From positions 1-45,120 of the forward strand of contig DHZF01000066.1 in assembly GCA_002414505.1 (NCBI GenBank): a stretch of DNA of 45,120 nucleotides, in the 5' to 3' direction. Positions 1 to 7,688 of this stretch are shown here, piece by piece. A program made the position numbers and the translations under genes. Below the pieces are notes generated by a model. That model saw only the letters and a list, made by a program, of their open reading frames with translations, made no database searches and had not been told where the DNA came from. Positions within the stretch are counted from its first letter, which is position 1, and each line of letters starts with the position of its first letter. The stretch comes from Hyphomonas sp. UBA5111. Its GTDB lineage: Bacteria; Pseudomonadota; Alphaproteobacteria; Caulobacterales; Hyphomonadaceae.

Positions 1-18
1 GGATACGGTGCTTGGCTG

Positions 19-504
19 ATGAGTTTCTGGATTCGCCCCGCTCGCGAAGAAGATCTCGATGAGATCGTTGCCCTCAATGATCTTGCCTTTGGCGGCAAGG
101 CTGAGGGCCGTATGGTTCGGGATCTCGCGAAGAGCGGTGAGAGCGTGCTCTCACTCGTGGCGAGTGACGACAAGACTATTGCCGGCCACATTCAGTTTTT
201 CCGCATGCTGCTGGATGATGAGCCCGTAGCTGTCGGTCTTGGGCCAATGTCGGTGCATCCCGATTTCCAGAAGACCGGTATCGGCAGCGGCCTGATCCAG
301 ATGGGGCTGATGGCGCTGGAAGGGGCGGGGGAGCAACTCGTCTTCGTGCTTGGCCACCCGGAATACTATCCCCGATTTGGGTTTTCTGCCGATCTTGCCC
401 AGCCATTCGAGTGCAAATGGTCCGGTGATGCCTTCATGGCGCTGCGTCTTGATCCGGCGGCACCGACATCCGGCCGGTTGACCTATCCGGCGGCCTTTGG
501 CTAG
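19..504 (+). CDS. GNAT family N-acetyltransferase (YhbS-like)
   Basis: This 161-residue single-domain protein has the GNAT fold that transfers an acetyl group from acetyl-CoA to an amine; the substrate is unknown. The N-terminal IRPAREEDLDEI segment is the usual first strand and helix. The acetyl-CoA site is seen as MSVHPDFQKTGIGSGLI, around residues 77-93, with the Q-x-x-G-I-G pattern. A later GHPEYYPRFGF segment (around 112-122) is typical of the YhbS/COG3153 subgroup. Its stop lies 9 bases before truA, so co-transcription is likely. Family assignment is firm, the substrate is not. Confidence 0.9.
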   Translation: MSFWIRPAREEDLDEIVALNDLAFGGKAEGRMVRDLAKSGESVLSLVASDDKTIAGHIQFFRMLLDDEPVAVGLGPMSVHPDFQKTGIGSGLIQMGLMALEGAGEQLVFVLGHPEYYPRFGFSADLAQPFECKWSGDAFMALRLDPAAPTSGRLTYPAAFG

Positions 505-513
505 GGCCGCTGA

Positions 514-1251
514 ATGCCGCGTTACAGACTCCTCCTCGAATACAATGGTGGCCAGTATCAGGGGTGGCAGCGCCTGCCTGGGATCCCGACCGTGCAGGGC
601 GCCCTGGAAGAAGCAGCCGCAAAGCTCGATGGCGCGCCCGTTGAGGTGCATGGCGCCGGGCGTACCGATAGCGGCGTTCACGCGACGGGACAGGTCGCGC
701 ACATGGATTTGCAAACGGATCGCGGAACCAAGGTGGCGGACGCGATGAATTTCCATCTGCGTCCGCACTCGATCGCCGTGCTGAAGGCCGAAAAAGTGGA
801 CGAGAATTTCCACGCCCGGTTCAGCGCAACCGAGCGGCATTATCGCTTCATCATCATCAATCGCCGCGCGCATCTGACTTTGGACGAAGGCCAAGCCTGG
901 CGGATCTCCTCCAGGCTGGATGCCGACAAGATGCACGCTGCGGCGCAGACCCTTGTCGGAACGCACGATTTCACGACCTTCCGCGATACAGATTGTCAGG
1001 CCAAGTCGCCGGTAAAGACGCTCAACGCGATTTCCGTTTCGCGCTATGGTGACCGGGTCGAGGTGACGTGCCGGTCGAGGAGTTTCCTGCACCGACAGGT
1101 TCGCTCCATCGTGGGCAGTCTTGTGGATGTCGGCCGGGGCAAGCAGCCGGTTGGCTGGATTGCGGACATTCTGGCCGCCGCCGAGCGGACGGCCTGCGGG
1201 CCAATCTCCCCGCCGGATGGGCTCTACCTGGAAAAGGTGGATTACGAATAG
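514..1251 (+). CDS. truA: tRNA pseudouridine(38-40) synthase TruA
   Basis: TruA isomerises uridines 38, 39 and 40 in the anticodon arm of many tRNAs to pseudouridine in the cytoplasm. The 245-residue length is normal for the family. The catalytic block GAGRTDSGVHATGQ is present at about residues 47-60, with Asp52 as the expected nucleophile. The FHARFSATERHY and FLHRQVRSIVG motifs are also conserved. The start is the ATG 9 bases after the preceding acetyltransferase stop, with an AGGG ribosome-binding site just upstream. Nothing unusual is seen. Confidence 0.97.
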   Translation: MPRYRLLLEYNGGQYQGWQRLPGIPTVQGALEEAAAKLDGAPVEVHGAGRTDSGVHATGQVAHMDLQTDRGTKVADAMNFHLRPHSIAVLKAEKVDENFHARFSATERHYRFIIINRRAHLTLDEGQAWRISSRLDADKMHAAAQTLVGTHDFTTFRDTDCQAKSPVKTLNAISVSRYGDRVEVTCRSRSFLHRQVRSIVGSLVDVGRGKQPVGWIADILAAAERTACGPISPPDGLYLEKVDYE

Positions 1252-1330
1252 TCCCGCCTGACGCGAAGTCAGTCTGTGCAGAATTCCGCTTCCGCTCTAG
1301 CCTCTCTGGAAAACAAGAGGGAGCGAAAAG

Positions 1331-2566
1331 ATGGCCATCGATTTTACGATACCGGAAGAGGCAAAAGAAGTCCGCGAGCGCGTGCGCAAATGGGTGCAGG
1401 AAGAATGCATTCCCGCCGAACAGGAAATGGCGAACGGTCGGGCGTTCAAGGACGTGCTGCCGGAATTGCGCAAGAAGGCGCGGGCGCAGGGGCTCTGGTT
1501 GCCCTTCATTCCCATCGAGCATGGGGGGATGGGCCTTGGGCCGCTGGCCAATGCGCTGGTCCAGATGGAACTTGGCCAGAGCCATCTCGGCGCGCTGTCG
1601 ATGAACTCGCAGGGACCGGACGACGCGACCATGCTGACCCTGCTGGCGCATGGTACCGACTTCCAGAAAGAGAAATACCTGAAGCCGCTGCTGAATGGCG
1701 AAAAGCGCATTTGCTATTCCATGACGGAGAAGGCCGCCGGCGCGGATGCCACCGGCATGCAGACGCGCGCAGAAAAGGACGGGAAGGGCAATTACGTCCT
1801 GAATGGCGAGAAATGGTTTTCCAGTGCCGCCTCCGCCGCCGATATTGCGGTCGTCATGGCCAAGACCAATCCGGACGCGCCTCGCCATCAACAATTCTCG
1901 ACCTTCATCGTTGAGCTGCCCAATCCCGGCTACAGGATCATCCGGGATATTCCGACCATGGCGGTGCACGGGGCCCATTATGAAGAGATGGGGGGCGGCC
2001 ATGCCGAGGTGAAGATCGAGAATTTGGTCGTTCCGGAAGAAAATCTGCTCGGCGGAGAAGGGGGCGGATTCTCCATGGGGCAGCATCGCCTGGCCTATGG
2101 TCGCCTGCGTCACGGCATGCACAATGTGGCAATGGCTCAGCGCGCACTTGATCTGGCCACGGAACACGTCACGAGCCGTGAGACCTTTGGCAAGCCGCTG
2201 GAAGACCGGCAAGGTGTCCAGTTCATGCTGGCAGAATGTGCGAGCCAACTTTACATTGCCCGGCTGATGCTGATGCATATTGCCTACAAGGCCGAGAATG
2301 GCATGGACTTGCGGCAGGAAAATGGTATCGCCAAGGTCTTCCTTGCAAACATGGTCCATAAGGTGGTCGATACGGCAATCCAGTTGCATGGCGCACTTGG
2401 CTATTCGCTCGATACGCCCCTGGCGGCCTGGTACACGCATATCCGGTCCCAACGCCTCGTAGATGGGCCGGACGAGGTGCACAAATGGATCACCGGCAAG
2501 AATGTCATTCGCGCGTTCCGGAAGGACGGCACGACCGCGGCTGCCGCGGGCGGGGACCTGTTGTGA
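1331..2566 (+). CDS. Acyl-CoA dehydrogenase family protein
   Basis: This is a 411-residue flavoprotein of the acyl-CoA dehydrogenase family, expected to introduce a 2,3-double bond into an acyl-CoA and pass electrons to ETF. The N-terminal helical domain (DFTIPEEAKEVRERV) is followed by the middle beta domain with the FAD-contacting CYSMTEKAAGADATG block near residues 130-144. The C-terminal helical domain carries SRETFGKPL and a LVDGPDEVHKW segment near residue 385. The last motif resembles the ACAD10/ACAD11 branch and holds the likely catalytic acid. A GGGAG ribosome-binding site precedes the ATG. The stop overlaps the GTG start of the next gene (GTGA), so the two are translationally coupled. 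Chain-length specificity cannot be read. Confidence 0.93.
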   Translation: MAIDFTIPEEAKEVRERVRKWVQEECIPAEQEMANGRAFKDVLPELRKKARAQGLWLPFIPIEHGGMGLGPLANALVQMELGQSHLGALSMNSQGPDDATMLTLLAHGTDFQKEKYLKPLLNGEKRICYSMTEKAAGADATGMQTRAEKDGKGNYVLNGEKWFSSAASAADIAVVMAKTNPDAPRHQQFSTFIVELPNPGYRIIRDIPTMAVHGAHYEEMGGGHAEVKIENLVVPEENLLGGEGGGFSMGQHRLAYGRLRHGMHNVAMAQRALDLATEHVTSRETFGKPLEDRQGVQFMLAECASQLYIARLMLMHIAYKAENGMDLRQENGIAKVFLANMVHKVVDTAIQLHGALGYSLDTPLAAWYTHIRSQRLVDGPDEVHKWITGKNVIRAFRKDGTTAAAAGGDLL

Positions 2567-2934
2567 TCAAGCTGACCTTTTGCTTGCGTCGCTTGCCACA
2601 TCTGAGCCGTGAGGCGTTCCAGCGCTACTGGCGGGAGCAGCATGCCCCGCTGGTCGCGAAACATGCCGAAACGCTGGGTATCCTCCGCTATGTGCAATGC
2701 CACACGGGGCACGATGCATTGAATGGCACCATGCAAGGCTCACGCGGCGGACCGGAGGCGTATGACGGCGTTGCCGAACTCTGGTTCGAAAGCGAGGAGG
2801 CCATGGCCGCGAATACCAGCGAGGCGGCGGTGAAAGCCGGCGCTGAACTGCTGGAGGATGAGAAGAAATTCATCGACCTTGCAAATTCGCCGCTCTGGTT
2901 TGGTGACGAGCATGATGTGGTAAGTCGGGGCTAG
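2563..2934 (+). CDS. EthD domain-containing protein
   Basis: This 123-residue protein matches the EthD family, small dimeric ferredoxin-like alpha+beta barrel proteins. The diagnostic part is RLPHLSREAFQRYWREQHAP near the N-terminus. I chose the GTG at 2563 because it overlaps the dehydrogenase stop as GTGA and begins directly with the conserved IKLTFCLRRLP strand. A longer in-frame ATG at 2485 would add 26 arginine-rich residues that lie inside the upstream gene. Coupling to an acyl-CoA dehydrogenase suggests a role in the same catabolic step, which is inference. Its stop codon overlaps the convergent megL stop. Confidence 0.85.
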   Translation: MIKLTFCLRRLPHLSREAFQRYWREQHAPLVAKHAETLGILRYVQCHTGHDALNGTMQGSRGGPEAYDGVAELWFESEEAMAANTSEAAVKAGAELLEDEKKFIDLANSPLWFGDEHDVVSRG

Positions 2935-4121
2935 CCAAGGGCCGCGTCGAGGTCTGCGAGGATGTCCTCGACATCTTCCAACCCGACCGAAAGCCGGACC
3001 AGACCGTCGCTGATGCCGTGCTCCAGACGTTCTTCCTGCGAATAGGTTGAGTGGGTCATGCTGGCCGGATGTTGGATCAGGGATTCCGCGTCGCCGAGGC
3101 TGACGGCGCGCTGGATCAGGGTGAGCCTGTCCATCATGGCCGTCCCCGCGTCAAAGCCCCCTTTCAGCTCGAAGGCAATCATGCCGCCGAACGCACTCAT
3201 CTGCCGGCGGGCGAGTTCATGCTGTGGATGGCTTGGCAGGCCGGGATAATGGACTTCCGAGACGGCGGGATGAGCTTCCAGCCATTCAGCGACAGTCAGC
3301 CCACTCTCGCAATGGCGCGCCATGCGCAGCTGCAGCGTTTTCATGCCGCGCATCACCAGCATCGCCGTCAGCGGAGCCATCACCGAGCCGGTCATGTCCT
3401 TGACCCCGATCATCCGGATTTCATGGATCGGGTCAGCCGGGCCGCACACGACCCCTGCCACGAGGTCGCCGTGGCCGCCGAGATATTTCGTGGCCGAATG
3501 AAGCACGAAATCCGCGCCAAGCTCGATGGGCCTGGTCAGCAAGGGGGAGGCGTAGGTATTGTCGACCACCGTCAACGCGCCGGCCTGTCTCGCGATCGCT
3601 GAAACAGCGGCAATGTCGACCAGCCGCATGTTCGGATTGGCTGGCGTTTCGAAATAGACGATCCGGGTCTGCTCGCTGATCGCTTCGCGTAAATTGGCCG
3701 GATCGCGCAGGTCGACATGGGTGACCTTCACGCCGAAGCGCGAAAGGCCGTCACGCATGAACGCAAATGTGCAGCCATACAGCGTCTTGTCCGTTATGAT
3801 CTCGTCGCCGGGTTTTACCAGGGTCCAGAGCGTTGCAGAGATGGCGCCCATGCCGCTGGCGGTCGCCAGACCCGCTTCGGCGCCCTCGAGATTGGCGATC
3901 CGGGATTCGAGCAGAGCGAGGGTCGGATTGGAGATGCGGGAATAGATATGACCTTCTGTTTCCCCCGCAAAAAGAGCTGAACCTGTTGCAGTATCAGGGA
4001 AAACGAAGGTAGACGTCATGTGCACGGGCGGAGTAAGCGCGTGCGAATGATTTGCAGGTGCGTAGCCATGGTGGATGGCGCGCGTTGCGGGTCCGTGGGA
4101 GCGAACAGGTTTGTGAGTCAT
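2931..4121 (-). CDS. megL: Methionine gamma-lyase (PLP-dependent)
   Basis: The enzyme splits L-methionine into methanethiol, ammonia and 2-oxobutyrate using pyridoxal phosphate. The 396-residue protein is a full-length Cys/Met-metabolism PLP enzyme. The PLP lysine is in SATKYLGGHGD (Lys212). The segment TLYGCTFAF (114-122) supplies the tyrosine and Cys117 that mark true methionine gamma-lyases rather than cystathionine lyases. The C-terminal AVSLGDAESLIQHPASMTHS and GLVRLSVGLED blocks match as well. The start is the ATG at 4121, preceded by AGGAGA. A 112-codon upstream extension of the frame runs into the divergent gene and is not coding. It faces an Lrp/AsnC regulator 114 bases away, which probably controls it. 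Confidence 0.95.
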   Translation of the reverse strand: MTHKPVRSHGPATRAIHHGYAPANHSHALTPPVHMTSTFVFPDTATGSALFAGETEGHIYSRISNPTLALLESRIANLEGAEAGLATASGMGAISATLWTLVKPGDEIITDKTLYGCTFAFMRDGLSRFGVKVTHVDLRDPANLREAISEQTRIVYFETPANPNMRLVDIAAVSAIARQAGALTVVDNTYASPLLTRPIELGADFVLHSATKYLGGHGDLVAGVVCGPADPIHEIRMIGVKDMTGSVMAPLTAMLVMRGMKTLQLRMARHCESGLTVAEWLEAHPAVSEVHYPGLPSHPQHELARRQMSAFGGMIAFELKGGFDAGTAMMDRLTLIQRAVSLGDAESLIQHPASMTHSTYSQEERLEHGISDGLVRLSVGLEDVEDILADLDAALG

Positions 4122-4156
4122 CGGGGGAAGTCTCCTGATCTGTTCGGGTAGAGTAG

Positions 4157-4179
4157 CAGCACATTTGGGACATGTGCTG
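4157..4179. promoter_or_regulatory. Inverted repeat, candidate Lrp-type operator
   Basis: A perfect 8-base inverted repeat, CAGCACAT and ATGTGCTG, with a 7-base spacer, lies in the 114-base divergent region between megL and the Lrp/AsnC gene. It sits 36 bases upstream of the megL start. The position and dyad form fit an autoregulated Lrp-family operator; binding is not shown. Confidence 0.5.
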
Positions 4180-4188
4180 TCAATTAAT

Positions 4189-4212
4189 GCCAATCTCAGA
4201 ATGAGAATTGGC
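4189..4212. promoter_or_regulatory. Imperfect inverted repeat upstream of Lrp/AsnC gene
   Basis: GCCAATCTCA and TGAGAATTGGC form a near-perfect dyad (one extra T in the right arm) ending 23 bases before the regulator's ATG. Two dyads about 30 bases apart in one divergent promoter region are typical where Lrp-family oligomers bind cooperatively. This is a candidate site only. Confidence 0.45.
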
Positions 4213-4235
4213 AGAAATAACCAACTGGGGGTTAT

Positions 4236-4700
4236 ATGGACAAGATTGATGCTAAGATTGTGCGCGCCTTGCAAGAGGATGGCCGCCTGACCAATCAGGA
4301 TCTGGCGGAAAAGGTCGGCCTGTCGCCATCGCCTTGCCTGCGCCGGGTTCGGAATCTCGAGAAAGCGGGGATCATAAAGGGCTATTGCGCCACGATCGAC
4401 CAGAAGGCCTGCGGTTATCCGATTACCTGTTTTGTGCGCATCCGCCTGTCGATCCATACCGAGGACACGATCCAGAAATTCGAGAAGATCGTGAATGATA
4501 CGCCGGAGATCCTCGATTGTTACCTGATGGCGGGCGGGCCGGATTACCAGCTGCGCGTCGTGACGGGCAGCCTCGATGAATATGAGGAATTGGTGCGGAA
4601 GACCTTCCAGAAATTGCCCGGTATTGCGTCTGTCGAGACCAGCTTTGCCTATGGCGTCGTCAAGAAGTCCCGTGTCCTGCCGGTCAAGATCGGGGCCTGA
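4236..4700 (+). CDS. Lrp/AsnC family transcriptional regulator
   Basis: A 154-residue regulator with an N-terminal AsnC-type helix-turn-helix (DRKI-like start MDKIDAKIVRALQ, recognition region LAEKVGLSPSPCLRRVRNLE at about 24-43). The C-terminal RAM effector domain includes DCYLMAGGPDYQLRVV at about residues 98-113. RAM domains sense amino acids and drive oligomerisation. It is divergent from methionine gamma-lyase, so methionine or a product of it is a plausible effector and megL the likely target. This is inference from gene order. Confidence 0.93.
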   Translation: MDKIDAKIVRALQEDGRLTNQDLAEKVGLSPSPCLRRVRNLEKAGIIKGYCATIDQKACGYPITCFVRIRLSIHTEDTIQKFEKIVNDTPEILDCYLMAGGPDYQLRVVTGSLDEYEELVRKTFQKLPGIASVETSFAYGVVKKSRVLPVKIGA

Positions 4701-4813
4701 TCGGTAATCCGCCGGATGAAATGCCGGAAATGGGCGCAGTTTCCGGCATCTCCTGTCTCAATCTCGCTATGACAGCATAGGCGCGGGAGAGGGAGCTGCT
4801 ATATAGGCAGGTG

Positions 4814-7666
4814 ATGAGCACAGATTCCCCCGTCCAGCCGCCGCAAGAACCCACTCTTGTTGAATCCCGCAATCGGCCCAGTCGTCGGCCCGGCAAATGG
4901 CGCATTTCAAACATCATTGATGGCCGCGCGTTGCGGGTGAAGCTGACCGCCGCTGCGCTGGATAATCTGGGGGACGCCCAGACGATGCGGAAGGCGGCTT
5001 TGGACCATCTGCACGGCGCCATGTTCCGGGGCCGCATGATCGCGCAGGAGCGCCTGCAACAGGGCGCTGACGGGCTGGACACAGCCCGGTTGATCGCGGC
5101 GGTGCAGGACGAAGTGATCCACGCGCTGTATGATTTCACCACCACGCATGTGCACCGCGCGCGCAACCCTACGGAAGCGGAGCGCCTCGCCATCATCGCC
5201 ACCGGCGGATATGGCCGCGGCGTGATGGCACCGTCCTCGGACACCGATCTGCTGTTCCTGCGCGCCTACAAGGCCTCCCCGCATACCGAGAGCGTCATCG
5301 AATACATGCTCTACGCCTTGTGGGACATGGGGCTGAAAGTGGGTAACGCGTTCCGCACCCCGGCCGAATGTGTCAAGCTGGCGGCCGAGGATGTGACGAT
5401 CAAGACGTCCCTGCTGGATGCACGTTTCATCTGTGGCGACCAGGCCTTGTCGGCCGAGATGCTGACCAAGTTCAAGAAGGATGCGGTCGACGGCAAGGAT
5501 GCCGACTTCATCGCTGACAAGCTGGCAGAGCGTGATGCACGTCATGCGCGCCAGGGCGATGCCCGCTACGTGGTCGAGCCGAACATCAAGGAAGGCAAGG
5601 GCGGCCTGCGCGACCTGCAGACACTCTACTGGGTCGTCAAACATATCTATGGGGGCCACACCCTGGAGGACGTGATGCAGGGCGGGCCGTTCACGCGTAG
5701 CGAGTATGGCTCCTTCATCCGATCGGCCAAATTCCTCTGGACGGTGCGCTGCCATCTGCATTTCGTGACCGGCCGCGCCGAAGAACGGCTGAGCTTTGAC
5801 TTGCAGTCCGAAATTGCTGCGCGCATGGGTTATCGTGACCGGACCGGCCAGTTGGGCGTCGAGCGGTTCATGAAGCGCTATTTCCTTGTGGCCAAGGATG
5901 TCGGCGCATTGACGCGGATCATCGCGGCGAAACTGGAAGCCGAGCAGAAGAAGAAACCGGAAGGATTCCGCCGGCTGTTGCCGCAGAAGACTCCGCAGGC
6001 GCTGGAAGACGAGGGATTTGTCATTGATGCCGGGCGGGTGAGCATCACGTCCGAGGCCGTGATGAAGGACGATCCGCTCAACATGCTGCGGCTGTTCATC
6101 ATTGCGCGGCGCGAGAGCAAGGACATTCATCCGGATGCCCTGTCGGCGATCACGCGCAATCTGAGGGGGCTCAACGAAGAAATTCGGAGTACGGAAGAAG
6201 CCCGTGAACTGATTCTGGATGCAATCATCGGCGGAAGGGACCCAGCCCTGATCCTGCGCCGCATGAACGAGGCAGGGGTGCTCGGCAAGGCCATTCCGGA
6301 ATTCGGCGGCATCGTCGCACAGACCCAGTTCAACATGTATCATCATTACACGGTTGATGAGCATACGATCCGCGCCGTCGAGGCGATTGCGGAAATGGAG
6401 CAGGTCAATGGGGAGCGCGTCCCCCTGGCCAGCGAAATCTTTCCACTCATCGAGAATCGCCGCGCGCTGTACCTCGCCATGCTTTTGCATGACACCGGCA
6501 AGGGGCGGGGCGACCAGCAGATCGAAGGTATGAAGACCGCGACTCGCGCCTGCCAGCGTCTGGGGCTGCCCGAGGACGAAACGGACCTGGTTGCCTGGCT
6601 TGTTGGCAATCATCTGGAGCTCAGCGAGACAGCACAGAAGCGGGATATTTCCGATCCGCGCACGGTGACGCAATTTGCAAATCTTGTGGGATCGCTGGAG
6701 CGGCTGCGGTTGCTCTACATCCTGACAGCGGCGGATATTCGCGCCGTAGGTCCCGGCGTGTGGAATGCGTGGAAGGGCCAGCTGATGGCCGACCTCTACC
6801 ACAATACGGCTGCTGCCTTGCGTGGTGGCCGGGCGGACGAAGCCGGCGTGCAGGCCCATCTCGAAGGTCGCGCCGAAGCCCGCCGCGAAGCCCTGATTGA
6901 GGATCTGGGAGAAATCCCGCCGGTCTTGCTGGAAATGGAAACAGCCTATTGGACGGGCTTTGACGTGCCCGACCTGACCTGGCATGCGACCGCCCTCAAG
7001 GATCCCGGCAATGTCGTCTGCTACCGCTTCCCGCCTGAGGGCGGCGCGTTGACTTTGCTCGTGTCGGGGCAGGACCGTCCGGGCCTGTTCGCTGACCTTG
7101 CCGGCACGCTTGCCAATCTTGGCGCCAATGTCGTCTCGGCGCAGGTCTTCACAAACCGCAGCGGACGGATTGTCGACATATTCATCCTGCAGGATGCTTC
7201 GCAGAAGCCGTTCGGCCAGAAGGATTCCACGCGCCTGAAACGTCTTGAAACGGCGTTGATGGACACGCTCGGCGGAACGCGCGTCGAGGAATTGGCGACC
7301 TCGCGCATGGGACGCCGGCAGGCTGCCTTCCTCGTGCAGCCTTCCGCCCAGATCCGGAATGACGTCTCGACCGAATATACGGTCGTCGATATTGCCGGTC
7401 GGGACCGTCCGGGCCTGCTCTATGATGTGGCCAGTGTTCTGGCCGACAGTGGCCTGTCGATTCATTCAGCGCATGTCGGCTCCTATGGAGAACGCATGTT
7501 CGATGCGTTCTATGTCCAGACGGCCGATGGACGGAAGCTGACCGAAAAGGCCCGGATTGAGACACTGAAGGACCGTCTTCTCGACGCATTGGGACAGCAT
7601 GAACCGGATGCGCCGGAAACGCCGGCCCGGAAATTGAGACGCTCTCGCGCCGTGGACAGTTTCTGA
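4814..7666 (+). CDS. glnD: Bifunctional PII uridylyltransferase/uridylyl-removing enzyme GlnD
   Basis: GlnD adds UMP to PII proteins when glutamine is low and removes it when glutamine is high, setting nitrogen control. About 950 residues, the normal size. The nucleotidyltransferase site GGYGRGVMAPSSDTDLLF lies near residues 132-149 with its two metal-binding aspartates. The HD hydrolase motif LLHDTGKGRGD is near 557. Two C-terminal ACT domains follow, at about 745 and 855, each with a DRPGL motif for glutamine sensing. A GTG at 4811 directly precedes the ATG at 4814 and I prefer the ATG. No PII gene lies nearby. murJ follows after 22 bases. Confidence 0.97.
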   Translation: MSTDSPVQPPQEPTLVESRNRPSRRPGKWRISNIIDGRALRVKLTAAALDNLGDAQTMRKAALDHLHGAMFRGRMIAQERLQQGADGLDTARLIAAVQDEVIHALYDFTTTHVHRARNPTEAERLAIIATGGYGRGVMAPSSDTDLLFLRAYKASPHTESVIEYMLYALWDMGLKVGNAFRTPAECVKLAAEDVTIKTSLLDARFICGDQALSAEMLTKFKKDAVDGKDADFIADKLAERDARHARQGDARYVVEPNIKEGKGGLRDLQTLYWVVKHIYGGHTLEDVMQGGPFTRSEYGSFIRSAKFLWTVRCHLHFVTGRAEERLSFDLQSEIAARMGYRDRTGQLGVERFMKRYFLVAKDVGALTRIIAAKLEAEQKKKPEGFRRLLPQKTPQALEDEGFVIDAGRVSITSEAVMKDDPLNMLRLFIIARRESKDIHPDALSAITRNLRGLNEEIRSTEEARELILDAIIGGRDPALILRRMNEAGVLGKAIPEFGGIVAQTQFNMYHHYTVDEHTIRAVEAIAEMEQVNGERVPLASEIFPLIENRRALYLAMLLHDTGKGRGDQQIEGMKTATRACQRLGLPEDETDLVAWLVGNHLELSETAQKRDISDPRTVTQFANLVGSLERLRLLYILTAADIRAVGPGVWNAWKGQLMADLYHNTAAALRGGRADEAGVQAHLEGRAEARREALIEDLGEIPPVLLEMETAYWTGFDVPDLTWHATALKDPGNVVCYRFPPEGGALTLLVSGQDRPGLFADLAGTLANLGANVVSAQVFTNRSGRIVDIFILQDASQKPFGQKDSTRLKRLETALMDTLGGTRVEELATSRMGRRQAAFLVQPSAQIRNDVSTEYTVVDIAGRDRPGLLYDVASVLADSGLSIHSAHVGSYGERMFDAFYVQTADGRKLTEKARIETLKDRLLDALGQHEPDAPETPARKLRRSRAVDSF

Positions 7667-7688
7667 GAATTCGATCAGGGATTCCCGC

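Noticed and set aside
1022..2482. 486-residue minus-strand open frame opposite the acyl-CoA dehydrogenase
   Set aside because: Fully antisense to a recognised gene, with no motif and no upstream ribosome-binding site.
3694..4457. 112-codon upstream extension of the methionine gamma-lyase frame
   Set aside because: It runs through the divergent promoter into the Lrp gene; the internal ATG at 4121 has a good ribosome-binding site and matches the family N-terminus.
4907..7465. 852-residue open frame on the minus strand inside glnD
   Set aside because: It lies wholly opposite glnD, has arginine/histidine/glutamine-rich composition of a GC-rich antisense frame, and shows no motif or start signal.
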